A stretch of 64,000 nucleotides of DNA from Heliocidaris tuberculata (Eukaryota > Echinodermata > Echinoidea > Camarodonta > Echinometridae), in the NCBI GenBank assembly GCA_025618425.1, contig CM046838.1, positions 7,835,655-7,899,654 of the forward strand. The letters are read 5' to 3'. The position numbers were made by a program, and so were the translations under genes. Each line of letters starts with the position of its first letter. Positions within the stretch are counted from its first letter, which is position 1. The notes beneath the pieces were generated by a model, which was not told the DNA's origin, did not search any database, and was given only the letters and a program-made list of their open reading frames with translations. Positions 1-47,441 of the stretch are shown here, one piece after another.

Positions 1-135
1 GTAAATTAATAAATGAACTTTCAGAAAATACAGAAAATGTAGAATAAAAATTTCCACCCCAAACCACCCTTTTCAGCTGTTTACTCTAAAACTCGCATTG
101 CAACTTATTGGTCGTTTTGTGATGGAGGGTCACAT
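1..135. mobile_element. Right end of a TGTGACC-family TIR element
   Basis: Closely matches 11531-11657, the right end of a complete element, and ends GGTCGTTTTGTGATGGAGGG then TCACA. The left part is outside the window. Confidence 0.6.
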
Positions 136-574
136 ATTGTAAAGACATCTATATTTTAATGAATTTCTCATATTTGCTCTTTAGTGAGCAAAAGATCAAT
201 GTAAATCTTTCTGAAAATTTTTCAAAAATCAGTTGTGCCCAAATATTCATCAGTCATTGGAAAATCTTTGTAACACTAAAGAATATTCTGAAATGGATTG
301 ATATTATTATTGATTATGGTGAACTGTTTTTTACATTGCATGTATGGTTTGCTTGCCATATTGTTGTTAGGTACATGTATATTATGCGAACAGATTTTGA
401 GAAAGATAATCAAATTCAAATCTTCTTTTACTTTTTGATGTCTTGTGTTCTTGCTTAATTCTTGACAGGAACACCAAGACTTTGCAGTGACTGGGTTACA
501 ATCTTCTCTTGGTGTGCATACTAGTAGTGTAGACACATATTTAGTGTTTCATATTTTTGCTTGGTTCTGGACAG
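136..574. other. Intron sequence, no feature seen
   Basis: AT-rich intron of the RPTP gene upstream of the Ig exon. No splice-bounded conserved exon was recognised. Confidence 0.5.
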
Positions 575-34329
<33,755 letters not shown>

Positions 34330-34480
34330 ATCATGGAAGTAACTTGAACCGCTTAAGAACCTCATCTTATAATAGACATCTGATCACACAGTGGGGTTAT
34401 CCATTGAATCAGCTTGACAACTCGTACCCCTTGACTGGACAAATGTTCTTTATAAATAAAAGATATTCCATCATACATGG
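34330..34480 (+). promoter_or_regulatory. RPTP 3' UTR start with candidate poly(A) signal
   Basis: Non-coding sequence after the stop. An AATAAA hexamer lies at 34455-34460, about 125 bp after the stop codon, the first candidate polyadenylation signal. Further AATAAA hexamers occur downstream (for example near 34670), so the real 3' end cannot be fixed from sequence. Confidence 0.45.
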
Positions 34481-34597
34481 TTATCCTGTAATTTGATAAA
34501 AGACAACTCATGCTCAGTATTTACCTCTGATTGGACAAATCATATGCAACATGCATCATGTGGTGAATGCTCCCCAGAGAGTGGACAGATTTTGGTC

Positions 34598-34690
34598 GTA
34601 GTAATAATGATAATAATTTTGTACTTATAAAGCGGACAAATTTGCCTGAAAGAGGCACCCTAGGCGCACAATAAATGAAAAGCATAACAA
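34598..34690. repeat. Dispersed retroposon-like fragment
   Basis: TAATAATGATAATAATTTTG then ACTTATAAAGCGGACAAAT and CACCCTAGGCGCAC resembles a common invertebrate SINE/LINE tail region. Tentative. Confidence 0.35.
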
Positions 34691-34785
34691 ATGTTACAAA
34701 TCAACTAAAACTGTGATTAAGAATGAACAACATGAAATCAGACATAACATTATCAAAAAAACATACTTAATACAACTTGCTAAAG

Positions 34786-35296
34786 ACAAATGTAATACAG
34801 TGTAACATGCTTTGATCAGATTGAAATGGAGCAATATTATTATTAGTTTAATGTATATAAGTTTGAAATCAGACTGTGTGTCCACACAAACTCATTGATG
34901 CTTTTAGGGAAATCAAGGAAGACAGAAAAAAAAAATGAAGAGAGGGAGGGATGAAGAGGAAGTAGTAAGTGATTCTTTTATTTACTTTCAATATAGATAT
35001 ATTTATGTTCTAATATGAAGCAATTAGATTATGTGTATACTTACAGTCATGTACATTTAGATGTATGATGCTGCTGCAGTTTGTGGTCATCTGCTGTATC
35101 GAGATGTCTTTTAAGAAATATATATATATCTTGTAATTATCATTTGCTATAACTTGCTCTTATTGATTATAGATTGAAAATTAATTATCGGAAGCAATGA
35201 TGCAATATTGGTGTTTTCAGTGGGGTGACTCTAAAAGTATTGTGAAGGAAATATAGATTTCATAATCATATTTTTATGCAGTAAAAGTACAACAAG
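34786..35296. repeat. ~540-bp tandem duplication, copy 1
   Basis: Matches 35325-35876 along its length, including ATATTATTATTAGTTTAATG and GGTGTTTTCAGTGGGGTGAC. Lies in or just past the RPTP 3' UTR. Confidence 0.9.
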
Positions 35297-35324
35297 TTTT
35301 AAATTTTATGGGTGATTACTAATA

Positions 35325-35876
35325 CAAATGTAATACATTGTAACATGCTTTTATCAGATGAAAATGGAGAAATATTATTATTAGTTTAATGAACATGTAT
35401 ATAAGTTTGAAATCAGACTGTGTGTCCACACAATCAACTCATTGATACTTTTAGGGAAATAAAGTTCCGTCTCTTGTAACCTCTTGGAATTAAGGAAGAC
35501 AGAAAAAAAAAGATGAAGAGAGGGATGAGTAGGAAGTAGAAAGTGATTCTTTTGCTTGCTTTTCAATATAGATATATTTTTGTAGTAATATGAATGAGTT
35601 AGAGTCATACATGTACGTGTAGATGTGTATATTTACAGTCATGTACATTTAGATGTATGATGCTGTTGCATTGATTGGTCATCTGCTGTATCGAGATGTC
35701 TTTAAAAGAATATATATATTATCATTTGCTATAAGTTGCTCTTATTGATTATAGATTGGAAATTAATTATCGGAAGTAATGATGCAGTATTGGTGTTTTC
35801 AGTGGGGTGACTCTAAAAATATTGTGAAAGGAATATAGATTTTGATAATCATACGTTATTGCAGTAAAAGTACAAG
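35325..35876. repeat. ~540-bp tandem duplication, copy 2
   Basis: Second copy of 34786-35296 with small indels; start-to-start distance about 540 bp. Confidence 0.9.
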
Positions 35877-36292
35877 GTATATCATTTGTGGTTTATTGTA
35901 AATGCTTGTATTATATGTAGTTAAGAAAATTATACAGAACCTAAGATTCATCCAGGGTATTTGTTTTTCTCCCATCGAAAGTTTAGCTGCAGAAGGTCTT
36001 AGCAATGAAGTGATTTACTGTAAAGAAAGTTTGCAGTTGTGCAATTTTTTTTTACGAATGCAAATGAGTAAGCATTTTCACCCAATCTAATGGCAAGGTC
36101 ATATTTACTTTCGTTTCCGTTCAGTAACAATGTCCTGTTGCTTTGCTTGGAATGAGTAGTGCTTTACACATTGCTGCTATTGCTCCTGTTCCTTTTGCAT
36201 TCTCACTGCATGGGATGTATTCAAGTCCTTTAGCTTGCTGTATGGATTGCAGAAACTCTAGAATAATGTCTGTTATTATTATTTTGATTAAA

Positions 36293-36408
36293 TATTTGGT
36301 ATCACCTGTGCCTGGGAGGGGAAGAGCGAAATGAAACACTGTAACCCTCATGTCTCTCCTGCGGATATAACTGATTGGGATGTGCAGGTGCACCACTACA
36401 CCCCTACT
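36293..36408. repeat. Dispersed repeat shared with 3340-3460
   Basis: CACCTGTGCCTGGGAGGGGA, then GTAACCCTCATGTCTCTCCT and CACCACTACACC; same orientation as the other copy. Confidence 0.7.
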
Positions 36409-36705
36409 CTTCTTCAGATAGTCTTTTTATGTGAAAATATTAGACATGGAAAATTGGGTTTTTGGTACAGAAATACAAAAACTTCAAAAGCATGTTCACC
36501 ATGATAAATTCTGTTCTTGCTTTTTGCACATCCCATCATATGTCTCTATGTACCCTCAAAGAGATTTGGAAATTATTTCCCGGCTATGGCCCTGCTACCC
36601 TGATCAGGCTCTGTGGCATTCAAGGAATTTCTTCCTACCCATTTAAATCTCCTGGGTCAAGTGTAGGAAATGTAAATAAATATCTTGCCCAATGATGTTA
36701 GTGAT

Positions 36706-37480
36706 GTAAACCCCTCAAAAAAAAAGTTCTGCAATTCAAGTTTCAGGGTCGATATCTTACTTGTCACTATATCATCATACTTTGATTTGGTATCATCAAA
36801 AATCTTGTTTATTCCCCTTTAAAATGATGCTCCATATGTACTGATAAGGTCATTATGGAGATGTACAGTACACCTGAATATTGGGCTAAGTCAAAAGTGA
36901 AATGTTTCAAATGCATTGTTATTGTCAACAGAGAAATCTCCATTTGTTTTGATTTTGCATTGGGTTATGAATGATGTTGAGGTGGTCATTCATGAATGCA
37001 AGATGTTTTCTTCCTTTTTTTGGAAGATGAAATGTGCCTTGAAAATGTATGAAACTAAAACACAGTGATAATCTCACTATCAGTTGATTAAAACACATTT
37101 AATCTAATAAACAAAATGTGAAAACAACATTGCACTTCATGAATGACCACCTCCACATCATTCAAAACACAATGCATCCTCCAAACAAAGGGGAATTCAC
37201 TATAGACAATGACTATGCATTTTAGAACATTTCCCTTTTAACCTGGCCTTACATGTATATTCAGGTGCACAGCGCATTCCATAATTACATTATCAGTAGA
37301 AATGGGGCATCGTTTTGAAGGGGAATAAACAGGCTTTCCAATGCTACCAAATTCATGTATGATAATAAGGTAACAAGTAAGATATCAATGCTCAAACTTG
37401 AATTTCAGAATGATAATAATGGTAACAAGTAAAATATCAATGCTCAAACTTGAATTTCAGAATTTTTGAGGGATGTTTAC
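36706..37480. mobile_element. 775-bp long inverted-repeat element
   Basis: Ends GTAAACCCCTCAAAAA and TTTTTGAGGGATGTTTAC; inner segments such as GAGGTGGTCATTCATGAATG and CATGAATGACCACCTC are also inverted, so most of the element is a diverged palindrome. No coding frame. Confidence 0.8.
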
Positions 37481-38407
37481 TTTTAGAATCTGAATGTACA
37501 TGTACTTGAGAGATTGTCAGTTTTTCTAAGTCAGGAAGTGACTTTTGTAGAGACCCCCCCCCCCCAAAGTGTTCTCCACTTTATTCCACTAAGTATCTCA
37601 ACCCCCCCCCCCCCCCACCAAATCCATACATCAGCTTGCCAATTTGATGAGTTATTTACTGAACAAGAACAAAAGGGGTATATAAGATCCCTACTAAGTC
37701 TGAAATATCCATGTTTGCTTTTTAAGTGATTCCAGTAAAGATGTTGAATGATGTATGCTTGATTTCAATGATTTTGTATTAGAGCCTCATGATGTAGAAT
37801 TCAGTACTATCAAATATATTTCTTTCAGCTCAGTTTAGGAAGATGGTGGTACTATTTCTTGAGCAGAACTATTCTACACATTTCAAACATACATTTATAT
37901 TTTGGTTTGTATATTTGCACTTGTATTTTGTGGAAGTTTTTATGGTAGGCAGTCATTTGTATGATATGTAGCATTCAAAGTTACTTCCTTTATCTGTCAT
38001 GTATATTTTGTTGTTTTAACAAATCAGTAAAATAAATTATTGTATTTTTCTTTTTTAAAAAATAATGACAGTGGTTACTTAAAGTTGCATACTTACTTGA
38101 CAGTTGCTTAAATCTTTCTATTGATATGAATTTGTAGTTTGTACTTACATGTAATTCTTGCTTGTGCGAATATATGTAAAAATAATTGTGCCTTAAAATT
38201 GGACTGGATCATGTATATTTTTGTTAAGTTTACATACACATACATTTATTAGTATGTTTTAGCCTTTAAAACACACTATATATTTTATTACTTGGGCAGT
38301 ATTAAGTATTTTCATGAAACCACCAGAAAATCTCATTTGTATATAATTGTAAGGATTTGGCTAAAACACAACATGACGGGCCGTCGTGGTTGGATAATTT
38401 AAATAAA

Positions 38408-38550
38408 TGAAATGAGCCACGACTCAGGACGTAGCTAGCTGAATACCACTGGTTTATTGATGTCAAGCTTTGGGAAGAAGGGATAATGTGAAAGCTTGAC
38501 ATCAATAAACCAGTGGTATTCAGCTACGTCCTGAGTCTTGGCTCATTTCA
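38408..38550. repeat. 143-bp hairpin-forming inverted repeat
   Basis: TGAAATGAGCC...GACTCAGGACGTAGC is mirrored by GCTACGTCCTGAGTC...GGCTCATTTCA, with about 60-bp arms and a short loop. Directly followed by the (TA)n tract. Confidence 0.9.
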
Positions 38551-38695
<145 letters not shown>

Positions 38696-38699
38696 TTTG

Positions 38700-40340
38700 G
38701 CTTGTGGCCTCATCAGTGGTGACAATACTGTTGTTGTGAGTGCTGTTGGTTGACAGTTTCGAAAGAGAAAAAAATTGTATGTGAGCTATATTTGGTAAAA
38801 TTAGCATCTTCATAGGAAAGAGTTGAGCAGTATAAACAAAACATATCTTCAAAGCATTCCAACTGTTATTTTACCACCAAGTTTTCAAACATGAATTAGA
38901 AATACGATTTGGTGAGACAAGCATTTGATCAAGGTTATTAATTATATTGTGAATTTTATACAAAGGTGCACCCAGTGATCTAGCTTGAAAGTTTCAGAAA
39001 CCATTTTTAAAGTTCATGAAGAAAATCACTTCTGATACAATATAAAACATTTTTGCGGTATAAACAGTTTTGAAAGAGTCATAATAAGTGCGTGTGTGAC
39101 AGGTCATCTAACTGGACAATTCATGAAACCATTTTCAGTATCAGGAAGAAAGACAAGCTTTTATTTCCCCCAAAATATCAGATATGATATCACAATTTTC
39201 GCGGTATAAACATCACTGAAAAGGGTCATTGTACTTAATAAATGCCTTGAATGGTGTCCATTATATGTTACATCTACATTCACTTAAAAACGACATGACT
39301 GTTTTTTTTTTTTATTTCAGCCATCACAAAGAATAATGTGTACATGTGATACAACATTTTAACTTAAGATAACATCAAACTACATTGTATGTTATGTTTA
39401 ATGAGGCTAGCTCTTTCATAACGTGCAAATACTTGTAATATCATACATGTAATATGTTGTTTTTGTTGTAAAATAGTGATTGCAGACTTAATAAACTTAT
39501 ACAAGTAATGTCTAAAGAGTGTAGAAAAATTATGTATCTTCTTGCAATTACTGTATACCGTATATATCATATTCATAAAGATGAAGCAAACAATATTCTG
39601 TTTGCTTTTTACATGTAATTCTAGTCATAGACATGAGTAAGCATTTTATATTTTACCTAAAACTTTCAACTCAAAATTTGCAAGATGTGTATTATATGTA
39701 GAAAATTTGACTGATAAATGAAATTGGAATATTTAAGATGAAATGTACTTGTTTTAACATTTTAAGTGGAAAGAAAAGTGTTTGAATGGTGCGCAAATAA
39801 TATTTATAGTATTTAAACAAGCACAACATATCTTGCCATTTATAAAATATGATTGGTTTGATTAAATCTTAGCAAATACATGTAATATGTTAGGTTATAA
39901 ATGGAAGGAAAAGAGCAAGTTTGGAATTTCATATTGGCTTAATAGATTTTGACAGTCATCTTATGCCTTTTAACACTCCTTACATAGTTCAAGATTTCCT
40001 TTCATTCTTGATAAAAGTAAATAATCAAATTTTTTATCTTGTGAATAACAGATGATCTGTTGATGTAATTGTTATTTTCCATATTACTTGGCTTGCCATT
40101 TTGTCACAGTGTAAAAACAAAACAAAACAAAACAAATCAAAACAAAACAAAAACCAAGGAGGTTAAGAAGAAAAGATGTGATTGTATAAATATGTCTTTA
40201 TAACCATTCTGTCTTTCTTCAAACCCAAATCAAAACATCTTTCAAGATAAACACTTATAATTGTGATAAGTTGACATTGGTTTTACTGTTGATTAAAAAA
40301 CTTGACTGAATGCCAAACATATGATTTTTAACTGATAAAC
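38700..40340. other. Intergenic, no gene recognised
   Basis: AT-rich intergenic DNA. Two imperfect copies of a segment containing CGCGGTATAAACA / TGCGGTATAAACA lie near 39050 and 39200. No conserved exon was found. Confidence 0.5.
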
Positions 40341-40345
40341 TGTTA

Positions 40346-40746
40346 AGGCCACCGCACACCTTACAATCGGTCTGCGATCCGATTTGTGGAATAAATCACT
40401 ATATGGCATTAAATATTGGCATTTTAACAAATGAAATCTACCCTTTTCAGGTTCTGGAAAGTAATATGAATACTAAACACAGGGTTTTGGTGAGCTGTCA
40501 GCTTTCTTCAGGGAATAGGGGCAAAATTAGTTTCAAATCGTAGGCAGTCGTACGATTTTTTGTGACGTCACTACGACTCGGAGCCGATTTGGCCATTCCA
40601 CCTAATAGAAAACTCGGCAAAGGCCGTCACGTATTATCGATTTTTATCTGTCAATCAAAAAACTCGTTTTTAAATGATTTGTCAAATGATATTACATTTT
40701 CTTCTGAAATCTGATCGCAGACCGATCGTAAGGTGTGCGGTGGCCT
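40346..40746. mobile_element. 401-bp TIR element with TTA duplication
   Basis: Ends AGGCCACCGCACACCTTACA and inverse, about 35 bp including TCGGTCTGCGATC, flanked by TTA at 40343-40345 and 40747-40749. 3-bp duplication suggests a PIF/Harbinger-type non-autonomous element. Confidence 0.85.
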
Positions 40747-41655
40747 TTAGTGATCTCGATATAATCGATGTTAACGTATTGTATATCCAGCACATACGTG
40801 TTAGTAGTAAGTGATGTTGGTGTAGATATCGTGATATGGTTGCTATGCATTTTAATAAACACAATCACATATCCATTTGAATGCCAGTACTAAGTAAGCA
40901 AACAACCCTCTTTGAATACCATATAGCCAGTACTATGGCGTTCTATTTTATTTAAATGAAGACAAGTACTTCTTATTTTATATGTTTTCTTGAGACTGAA
41001 AACAAACATAATCTGCCATTATTATAGTTTCTCTTTAATATACAAACGTTAGCGTTTTGTATTACTGCAGGTTAGGCAAACATGTTTGCAGAATTTATTG
41101 TATTGATTGAAATAGTTAGCCCCAGCCTTGCCTAATTAAGAAAATGAAGTGACAGTGGCAAATATACATTGAACATACAAATTCAAATTTAAAGGATGAT
41201 GCCCAGGTCGATCTATTCTCTCTAAGATTATGTATATGATAGCAGTAATCATGGTAATGTACATGTAGTTTATATGGACATCCCCCAAGGTTGTCTGAAA
41301 ATGGATTTCATCTTGCTGTTTTTTTTAAATCTACTTAAACTGGAATATATTTACCCAGAACTGGCTGAGAAAATGTTGTCATATTGTTTTAGAGGCTAGA
41401 AGTATTTTATCTAGTTTTGCTTTGTATTTTATATTTTTTGTACGCACAACAAAACAATACTATAATATCAAATGATAAAGAATTAAGGTTATGAAATAAA
41501 CAATATATTATTTTCTGTACCAAAGATTATGTTATTGACTATTATGATTGAATTTATATCGAAAGACCCTGGTTCTGGCAGTTTCTTAGTACTGTATTGT
41601 AGACAATCACTATTGAAAAAAAAAATGTTTTATTAAAGTACCAATATAAAGACAA

Positions 41656-41838
41656 CTGGGCGTTGTGGCGTGCGCCTGTAATCCAGCTAACAGTGGAAGT
41701 TATTGATTCAGCGGACCCAGGTTCGAGACTGAGTCACGTCTTTCGGATGGTGACGTTAAAGGTCGATCCCAGACGTAAATAATCATATCTGATTGATACA
41801 CGTCTGTAAAAACCCAATTACACACACACACACACAAA
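41656..41838 (+). mobile_element. tRNA-like SINE with (CA)n tail
   Basis: Box A-like GTGGCGTGCGCCTG, box B-like GGTTCGAGACT about 50 bp on, then a body with TCTTTCGGATGGTGACGTTA and a CA-repeat tail at 41820-41838. Typical pol III retroposon layout. Confidence 0.7.
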
Positions 41839-42297
41839 CAATTAAAAACAAATTTTCCGTTCGTGTAATTTTTTTCCATCCAAGTCAGAATAAATGAATA
41901 CCAGTCATAGTGAAATAACGTATATGCAATCGATGAGTTCATGTGTGCGCTAGGGGTACATGTGGATGTATTGGAGAGTAGGTGTGCGTGAAAACGAGGA
42001 AAAAAGATATTCAAAGCCAAAAGGATTATTGTTTACTTTGTTAAAAGTTGAATCGTAATTATATGTTTGCGTCTTTTTTTTCCAGAGTATAATTGGTATA
42101 GCCTCGTTGCACTTTGTAGAAAATAATCAAAATGTCTCACAAATGTAATTTTATTGGGCGTTTTTTAAACTGTTATTTTGATATCCCTAATACATTTATG
42201 ATACCCCATTAGTTATAACACAATGATTCTAAGAATTCATCTTCAATAAAATAATGATTATAATGATGATAATGATAATGACGGTAATAATGAAAAA

Positions 42298-42392
<95 letters not shown>

Positions 42393-42393
42393 A

Positions 42394-42472
<79 letters not shown>
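42298..42472. repeat. (ACT)n microsatellite
   Basis: About 58 ACT units with one break near 42391. Frames reading poly-Leu or poly-Thr across it are artefacts. Confidence 0.97.
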
Positions 42473-42559
42473 GATAATGACTATAATGATAACAATATTC
42501 AATACAATCCTGTATAGTGCATATTGTCTCTATACGCTTCTCCAGGACCTTTTAAAATT

Positions 42560-42735
42560 ACACCGGCTGCTGTAGCTCCTGCAACAGTGCATTCAAGGAA
42601 TAAATCCTACCGGTACATCGGTCGCTTTGGGCAAATGTAGATTAATGCCTGGCCAATGGACAATTTAGTGCTGTAGCAGGGATTCGAACCCTGTACCTTG
42701 TGGTTCAAAGTCCGCACCTCTACATACATGTGATA
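42560..42735 (-). mobile_element. tRNA-derived SINE, minus strand
   Basis: Contains the reverse of box B, GGGATTCGAACCC, at about 42681-42693, followed by CAAAGTCCGC, matching a tRNA T-arm and anticodon region read on the minus strand. The body toward 42560 shares GGTAGGATTTATTCCTTGAA with the SINE at 12961-13230. Confidence 0.75.
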
Positions 42736-42917
42736 TAGCAGAGGTTATAGTCATCGTTATCGGACAGATGAGACTAAGCAATTAGACCCAACTGATTGTA
42801 AACATTACGATATGCATTGAGCAAGGCATTTTTATCTTCACCTAGGTGTTGATTGGGTTTCCGGTAGTGTGCGAACGTCACTGAGTGCGCGTTTGTAAAA
42901 AGCCTACTCCCCAATAC

Positions 42918-43443
<526 letters not shown>

Positions 43444-46249
43444 TGTAGAGAACTGTGGCACAGCAGAATTATTTCAGAGAGCATCTGCAACCTTTAAGAA
43501 CTCTCTCCAAAGCAATAATGTACTACAGTAAAATTCGTTTTAAAACGAAAAACGACTAAGTTTATAGCTTTTACATATGTGCTTCGGAAACGAGTTTTTA
43601 TTTCCATCGAATTTCATACTGTCGATCGGCCGATATATACTATCCATTTCTTTCTTTCCATTCGTAACTCCAACAGACAGACAGAAAGAAAGAAAGAAAG
43701 AAAAAAAAAAAAAGTTATCGGTACAAAGTGTCGATAGGACCTTGTTGGAAATCGTATCTAAAGAAATGAAGTGTATTCAAAAGCAATCAAGCGATGCAAA
43801 AAGAATTGTGTCCACGTGATAGAAAAAATCTAAACAAACACACAATATTTGTGTGGATGCAATGCATGCGTCTCCTTCCAAGACAATTTCTTTGTTCAAT
43901 TTTCAGGTGCACACAGTCATTCCTATCTTTCCTACTAGGCTTATGCATTGTAACGCAGATTACATTCCTCGACGCCCCACATAAAAATGACTGAGAAAGA
44001 TATTATTTCAGAAGAGGCCGAGTGGCTTATAAGGTGAAGGGGACATGGATACCGGGCATGGATAGAAGTTATCTTCTTTGGAAAGAAGACGCCACTACCG
44101 TATATCTCTTCGTCACATTGGTCCTACTTTCTCGTAGGAATAGGGTTAGGGTTTAGGTCTTATGGGACCAGTGTCACGTAGGACCAGTTTGCCATTCGAT
44201 CGGTCTGTCATGACGTTGCATAATGTAGGTGTAGGGTTAGGGATAGGGTTTGGTTTCATCGGGCTAGTTTAGGTTTAAGGTTATGGCCAAGTGGAATGTG
44301 GAGCTATGACTGAAGAATTTGCGTTTAACTAGGGGTGGCCCAATGTCCAGGCAACGTGCCGACCATTTCCGGAGGTACTAGCCCAGACGAAGTATTGCCA
44401 TCTAATATCGGTTGCTGATTGTTTGAGGAGCTCATCGTATAGGCCTAACTGTCAACCGGGGGTCTTCCATTTACCTCGCTATACTCACATTGATATGTGA
44501 TGGAAACATATAAAAGTAATCATTTTCATTTTTCATTTTTTAAAGGTAATGTATATCCTAAGAGTAAGATGTGCTTTCACCCACTGGAATAACTAAATAT
44601 GAGTTCAGTCCATGTCAGTTTCACCGTTGAGTTGTAGATACTGCTTATACATGAAATTTTAAAAAGGGAATTTCCCTGTGAAAACCAGTACAATGCTACT
44701 GCGTTTTGATGGGGTTGCCAGTTATTCAGTTCAACAAGCGCCTCGCCAGTCACGAACAATAGTCAAGGTAAGATTAAAAAAAAACAAAAAACAAAACAAA
44801 CAAAACAAAACAAACAAATCGTACCAGAAAAAAGACTGCGATTGAATCACAGATTTGTTATTTCCTTATCACGGGCTGATGGACGTACAGGGGACTGGGG
44901 AACTTACCTCGGTAAAAGGGAATAATCTTTTTGCTTCGTTTTTCTTTTCAGAGTTGTTATGTTTTTTAAAACTTATACCTCATGATTTGGCAGAAAAGGA
45001 AGGTATAGAAGTTATTCTGAAAGTTTAATCATTATTGTATTTTTTAAATTTTTTTTTGTTCTTGGTGTTATTAGGAATAATTGGAGTCATCAAAAGTAAA
45101 ACAAATGTTGTTAATCATCCAACGAAAACAAGTAGAAAGTTTATAATAAGGATTATAAATCCTTTCCCCAAGTTTGCTATTGGTCTATAGTTCTTCATAG
45201 CTTCATTAATAGAATATCGAAAAGCAGGTTTCGTGCATTAGAAGCACCCGATCATTCGATTTGACAAGCTTGGGAAGTTGGGTCGAAATCAGTTCAAAAG
45301 TGATCCATGAAGTATTATACACCGCTAAAAAACAATATCATAATAAACATTAGTTGCAACAAAATGTATTTGGGGATATAAACAGTCAAAGAGGAAGCGA
45401 GCTCTTCTCCCATTTATAGAAACAGATCAATGAAAGTTTGAGTAAAATTAAAATCCGATGATAGATAAGAAAGTTGTGAATTTTTGACGTTGTAATCAAT
45501 CAAACATAAATTGACAACTTTGTTACGTATCTTGCGAGGTCCTCTCCCGTTTGCCTTGTCCTAATTATCATGAATTTCCACTTTTTCTTAAGAAATAAAG
45601 AAATATATAATCATTGCACATATGTTTTTACACAAAGATCTTTTCTTAGTTGATTACATGCTCAAAAATCCATAACTTTCTTATTTATTATCGGATTTTG
45701 CTCAAACTTTCATTGATCTGGGGCCCGTTGCACAAAACTTGCGTTTGAACGCAACTCAGGAAAATCAAACGCAACTTTATTTTACACCCCCTTCCCGATG
45801 GACAATTTTGTAATTTTTTATATTTTTTGGAATGTACATTCCTAGCTCTTCCTTCTGACAAAATTTAGTCCATGGGCTTCAAGGGGAAAAATTTACTCCA
45901 ATTTTTAGGGGCCGTTTGACACCCCATCCCGACGAAAATTTTTGTCAGTTTTTTGTGTTTTGTAATGTCCAATCATACTGCTTCCTACTGACAAAGTTTG
46001 GTGCATGAGTAAGATGGGGTGAAATCGACCCGACTTTGGGGCTTCTTTGGGGGGCTCTGGGGGCTAAACCCGACAGCTACCGTCAGGGTGACAACCTTTT
46101 CGTCAATGACTTAGATGGTCTAAGCAACTTTAAGGATTCAAATCTTATGGGTAAAATGGGGTGATTATTTCGGGGCTGGCTCCCAGACTACCAGGTCCGT
46201 AGAATGAAATTAAAAAGATATCGTTTGAAAGAAAATCATAGTCTTATCG

Positions 46250-46524
46250 GTTCCGCTCGCTATTCATGAGGACCGCTATTCATAGAAAACCACCAGTCAT
46301 TTAACACGCGTTATGAATAGCGGTCCTTATGAATAGTTATGAACAGTGGTCATTATGAACGGAGGTCTTTATGAATAGCGAGGCAATCTATGGTTTGCTC
46401 GCTATTCATAAGGACCGCTATTCATACAAAACCGCTATACATTTAGTCACGCGATATGGATAGCGGTCCTTATGAATAAGTGGTCCTTATGAATAACGGT
46501 CCTTGTGACTAGCGAGGTTACCCC
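46250..46524. mobile_element. MITE insertion present only in copy A
   Basis: A 275-bp segment built of direct and inverted copies of GCTATTCATAAGGACCG, flanked by TTATCG at 46244-46249 and 46525-46530. The copy B site (51695-51700) has a single TTATCG and no insert. Ends are imperfect inverted repeats containing CTCGCTA. Confidence 0.75.
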
Positions 46525-46853
46525 TTATCGAGTGTCTTTGGAAGGGGCTAATAGAAGGTATATTGAATTCACATGGATTATAGATTAACGCTTTTGCAAC
46601 AAATATTTTGTGAAATAAAAGTGATTTCGTAAGCAGTATTATCGTATGTCATATAAAGATTGAAATGCTAATCATATAGATGCAGTTAAAGTTTCAACCA
46701 TGCAACAATAATACAGGTTGATGTATTTCTATTTCACCTGCGGAGCTGATGCTGGGAATCCTTAATTATCGTCGTCTTTGAAAATGATGAACACGAAAGA
46801 GAAAATAACTTCCCCCAAATGAGTCCTTTTCGTTTTAGCACGGAGCATCATGG

Positions 46854-46861
46854 TATATAAA
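46854..46861 (+). promoter_or_regulatory. TATA box of lectin promoter copy A
   Basis: TATATAAA about 500 bp upstream of the exon 1A ATG, in sequence conserved between both copies of the tandem duplication. Conservation and perfect match suggest a core promoter with transcription starting near 46885; the long leader could contain an intron. Confidence 0.45.
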
Positions 46862-47359
46862 TGTGACCTCAATGATAGAGGCGATTTTTATTGATCACAT
46901 CAACCCCGTTCAGTTGTCCTTTTGTTCGTGTGGCACATCGCTGATTCACAAAGAAAACCAACTGACTCTACACTTACAGAAGTATCAAAACTGCGAGTTA
47001 TTTTATTTGGATGGTACAAGTGATCACACCTAAATAGCTTTCATACACTTGCGTGCATTATCGTCTTTTGTAGTGATTGGAACAAGGAGGAAATACCGTG
47101 TATTAACTGTCAATTTGATAGATAACATAGTCGATTTCCTTTTCAATAATCAATCGCAATCTTCTGTTCTTAGAAGCAATTCACACGCTCTAGAAATCGC
47201 CGCTATACCTGGATATAATCATGATAATGGATATAACTTCAAGCGAGATCTCTTTTGCAATTCGTTTATAGTCGAGAATAATTGATGTTGAATACTTCAC
47301 ATTAGTCTTGTGCACTGCAATCTATGTTCCTTTGTGACCATTAACGCTTTATTTCCACA

Positions 47360-47441
47360 ATGTCTCGAGATTCAATATCTCCTCGGTCGTTCAGGATGTT
47401 GCTGCCTCTTGTTCTGATATGGATGCTTTCATCTGCAATAG
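47360..47441 (+). CDS. Alternative or relic first exon 1A (signal peptide)
   Basis: ATG in an ACA-ATG context starts MSRDSISPRSFRMLL...LIWMLSSAI, 27 residues with a basic N-region and hydrophobic core, a signal peptide, ending in phase 1 at a gttcgt donor. It is a duplicate of exon 1B 5.2 kb downstream. No lectin exon is found between it and exon 1B, so it is either an alternative first exon spliced to 56703 or a relic of a partial tandem duplication. Confidence 0.65.

Noticed and set aside
36121..36396. Minus-strand 91-residue frame with a complex-looking sequence
   Set aside because: Half of it is the dispersed repeat shared with 3340-3460 and there are no splice or start signals; no known family was recognised.
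42254..42517. Frame with poly-Leu then poly-Thr
   Set aside because: Pure (ACT)n microsatellite translation with no conserved flank.
43577..43819. 80-residue frame repeated at 48227-48472
   Set aside because: Its conservation is explained by the tandem duplication of the whole segment, and one copy differs by indels in a repeat run without other coding signs.
44010..44060. tRNA-like AGGCCGAGTGGCTTATAAGG
   Set aside because: Resembles a box A of a tRNA-Ser or tRNA-Leu, but no box B or cloverleaf follows at the right distance.
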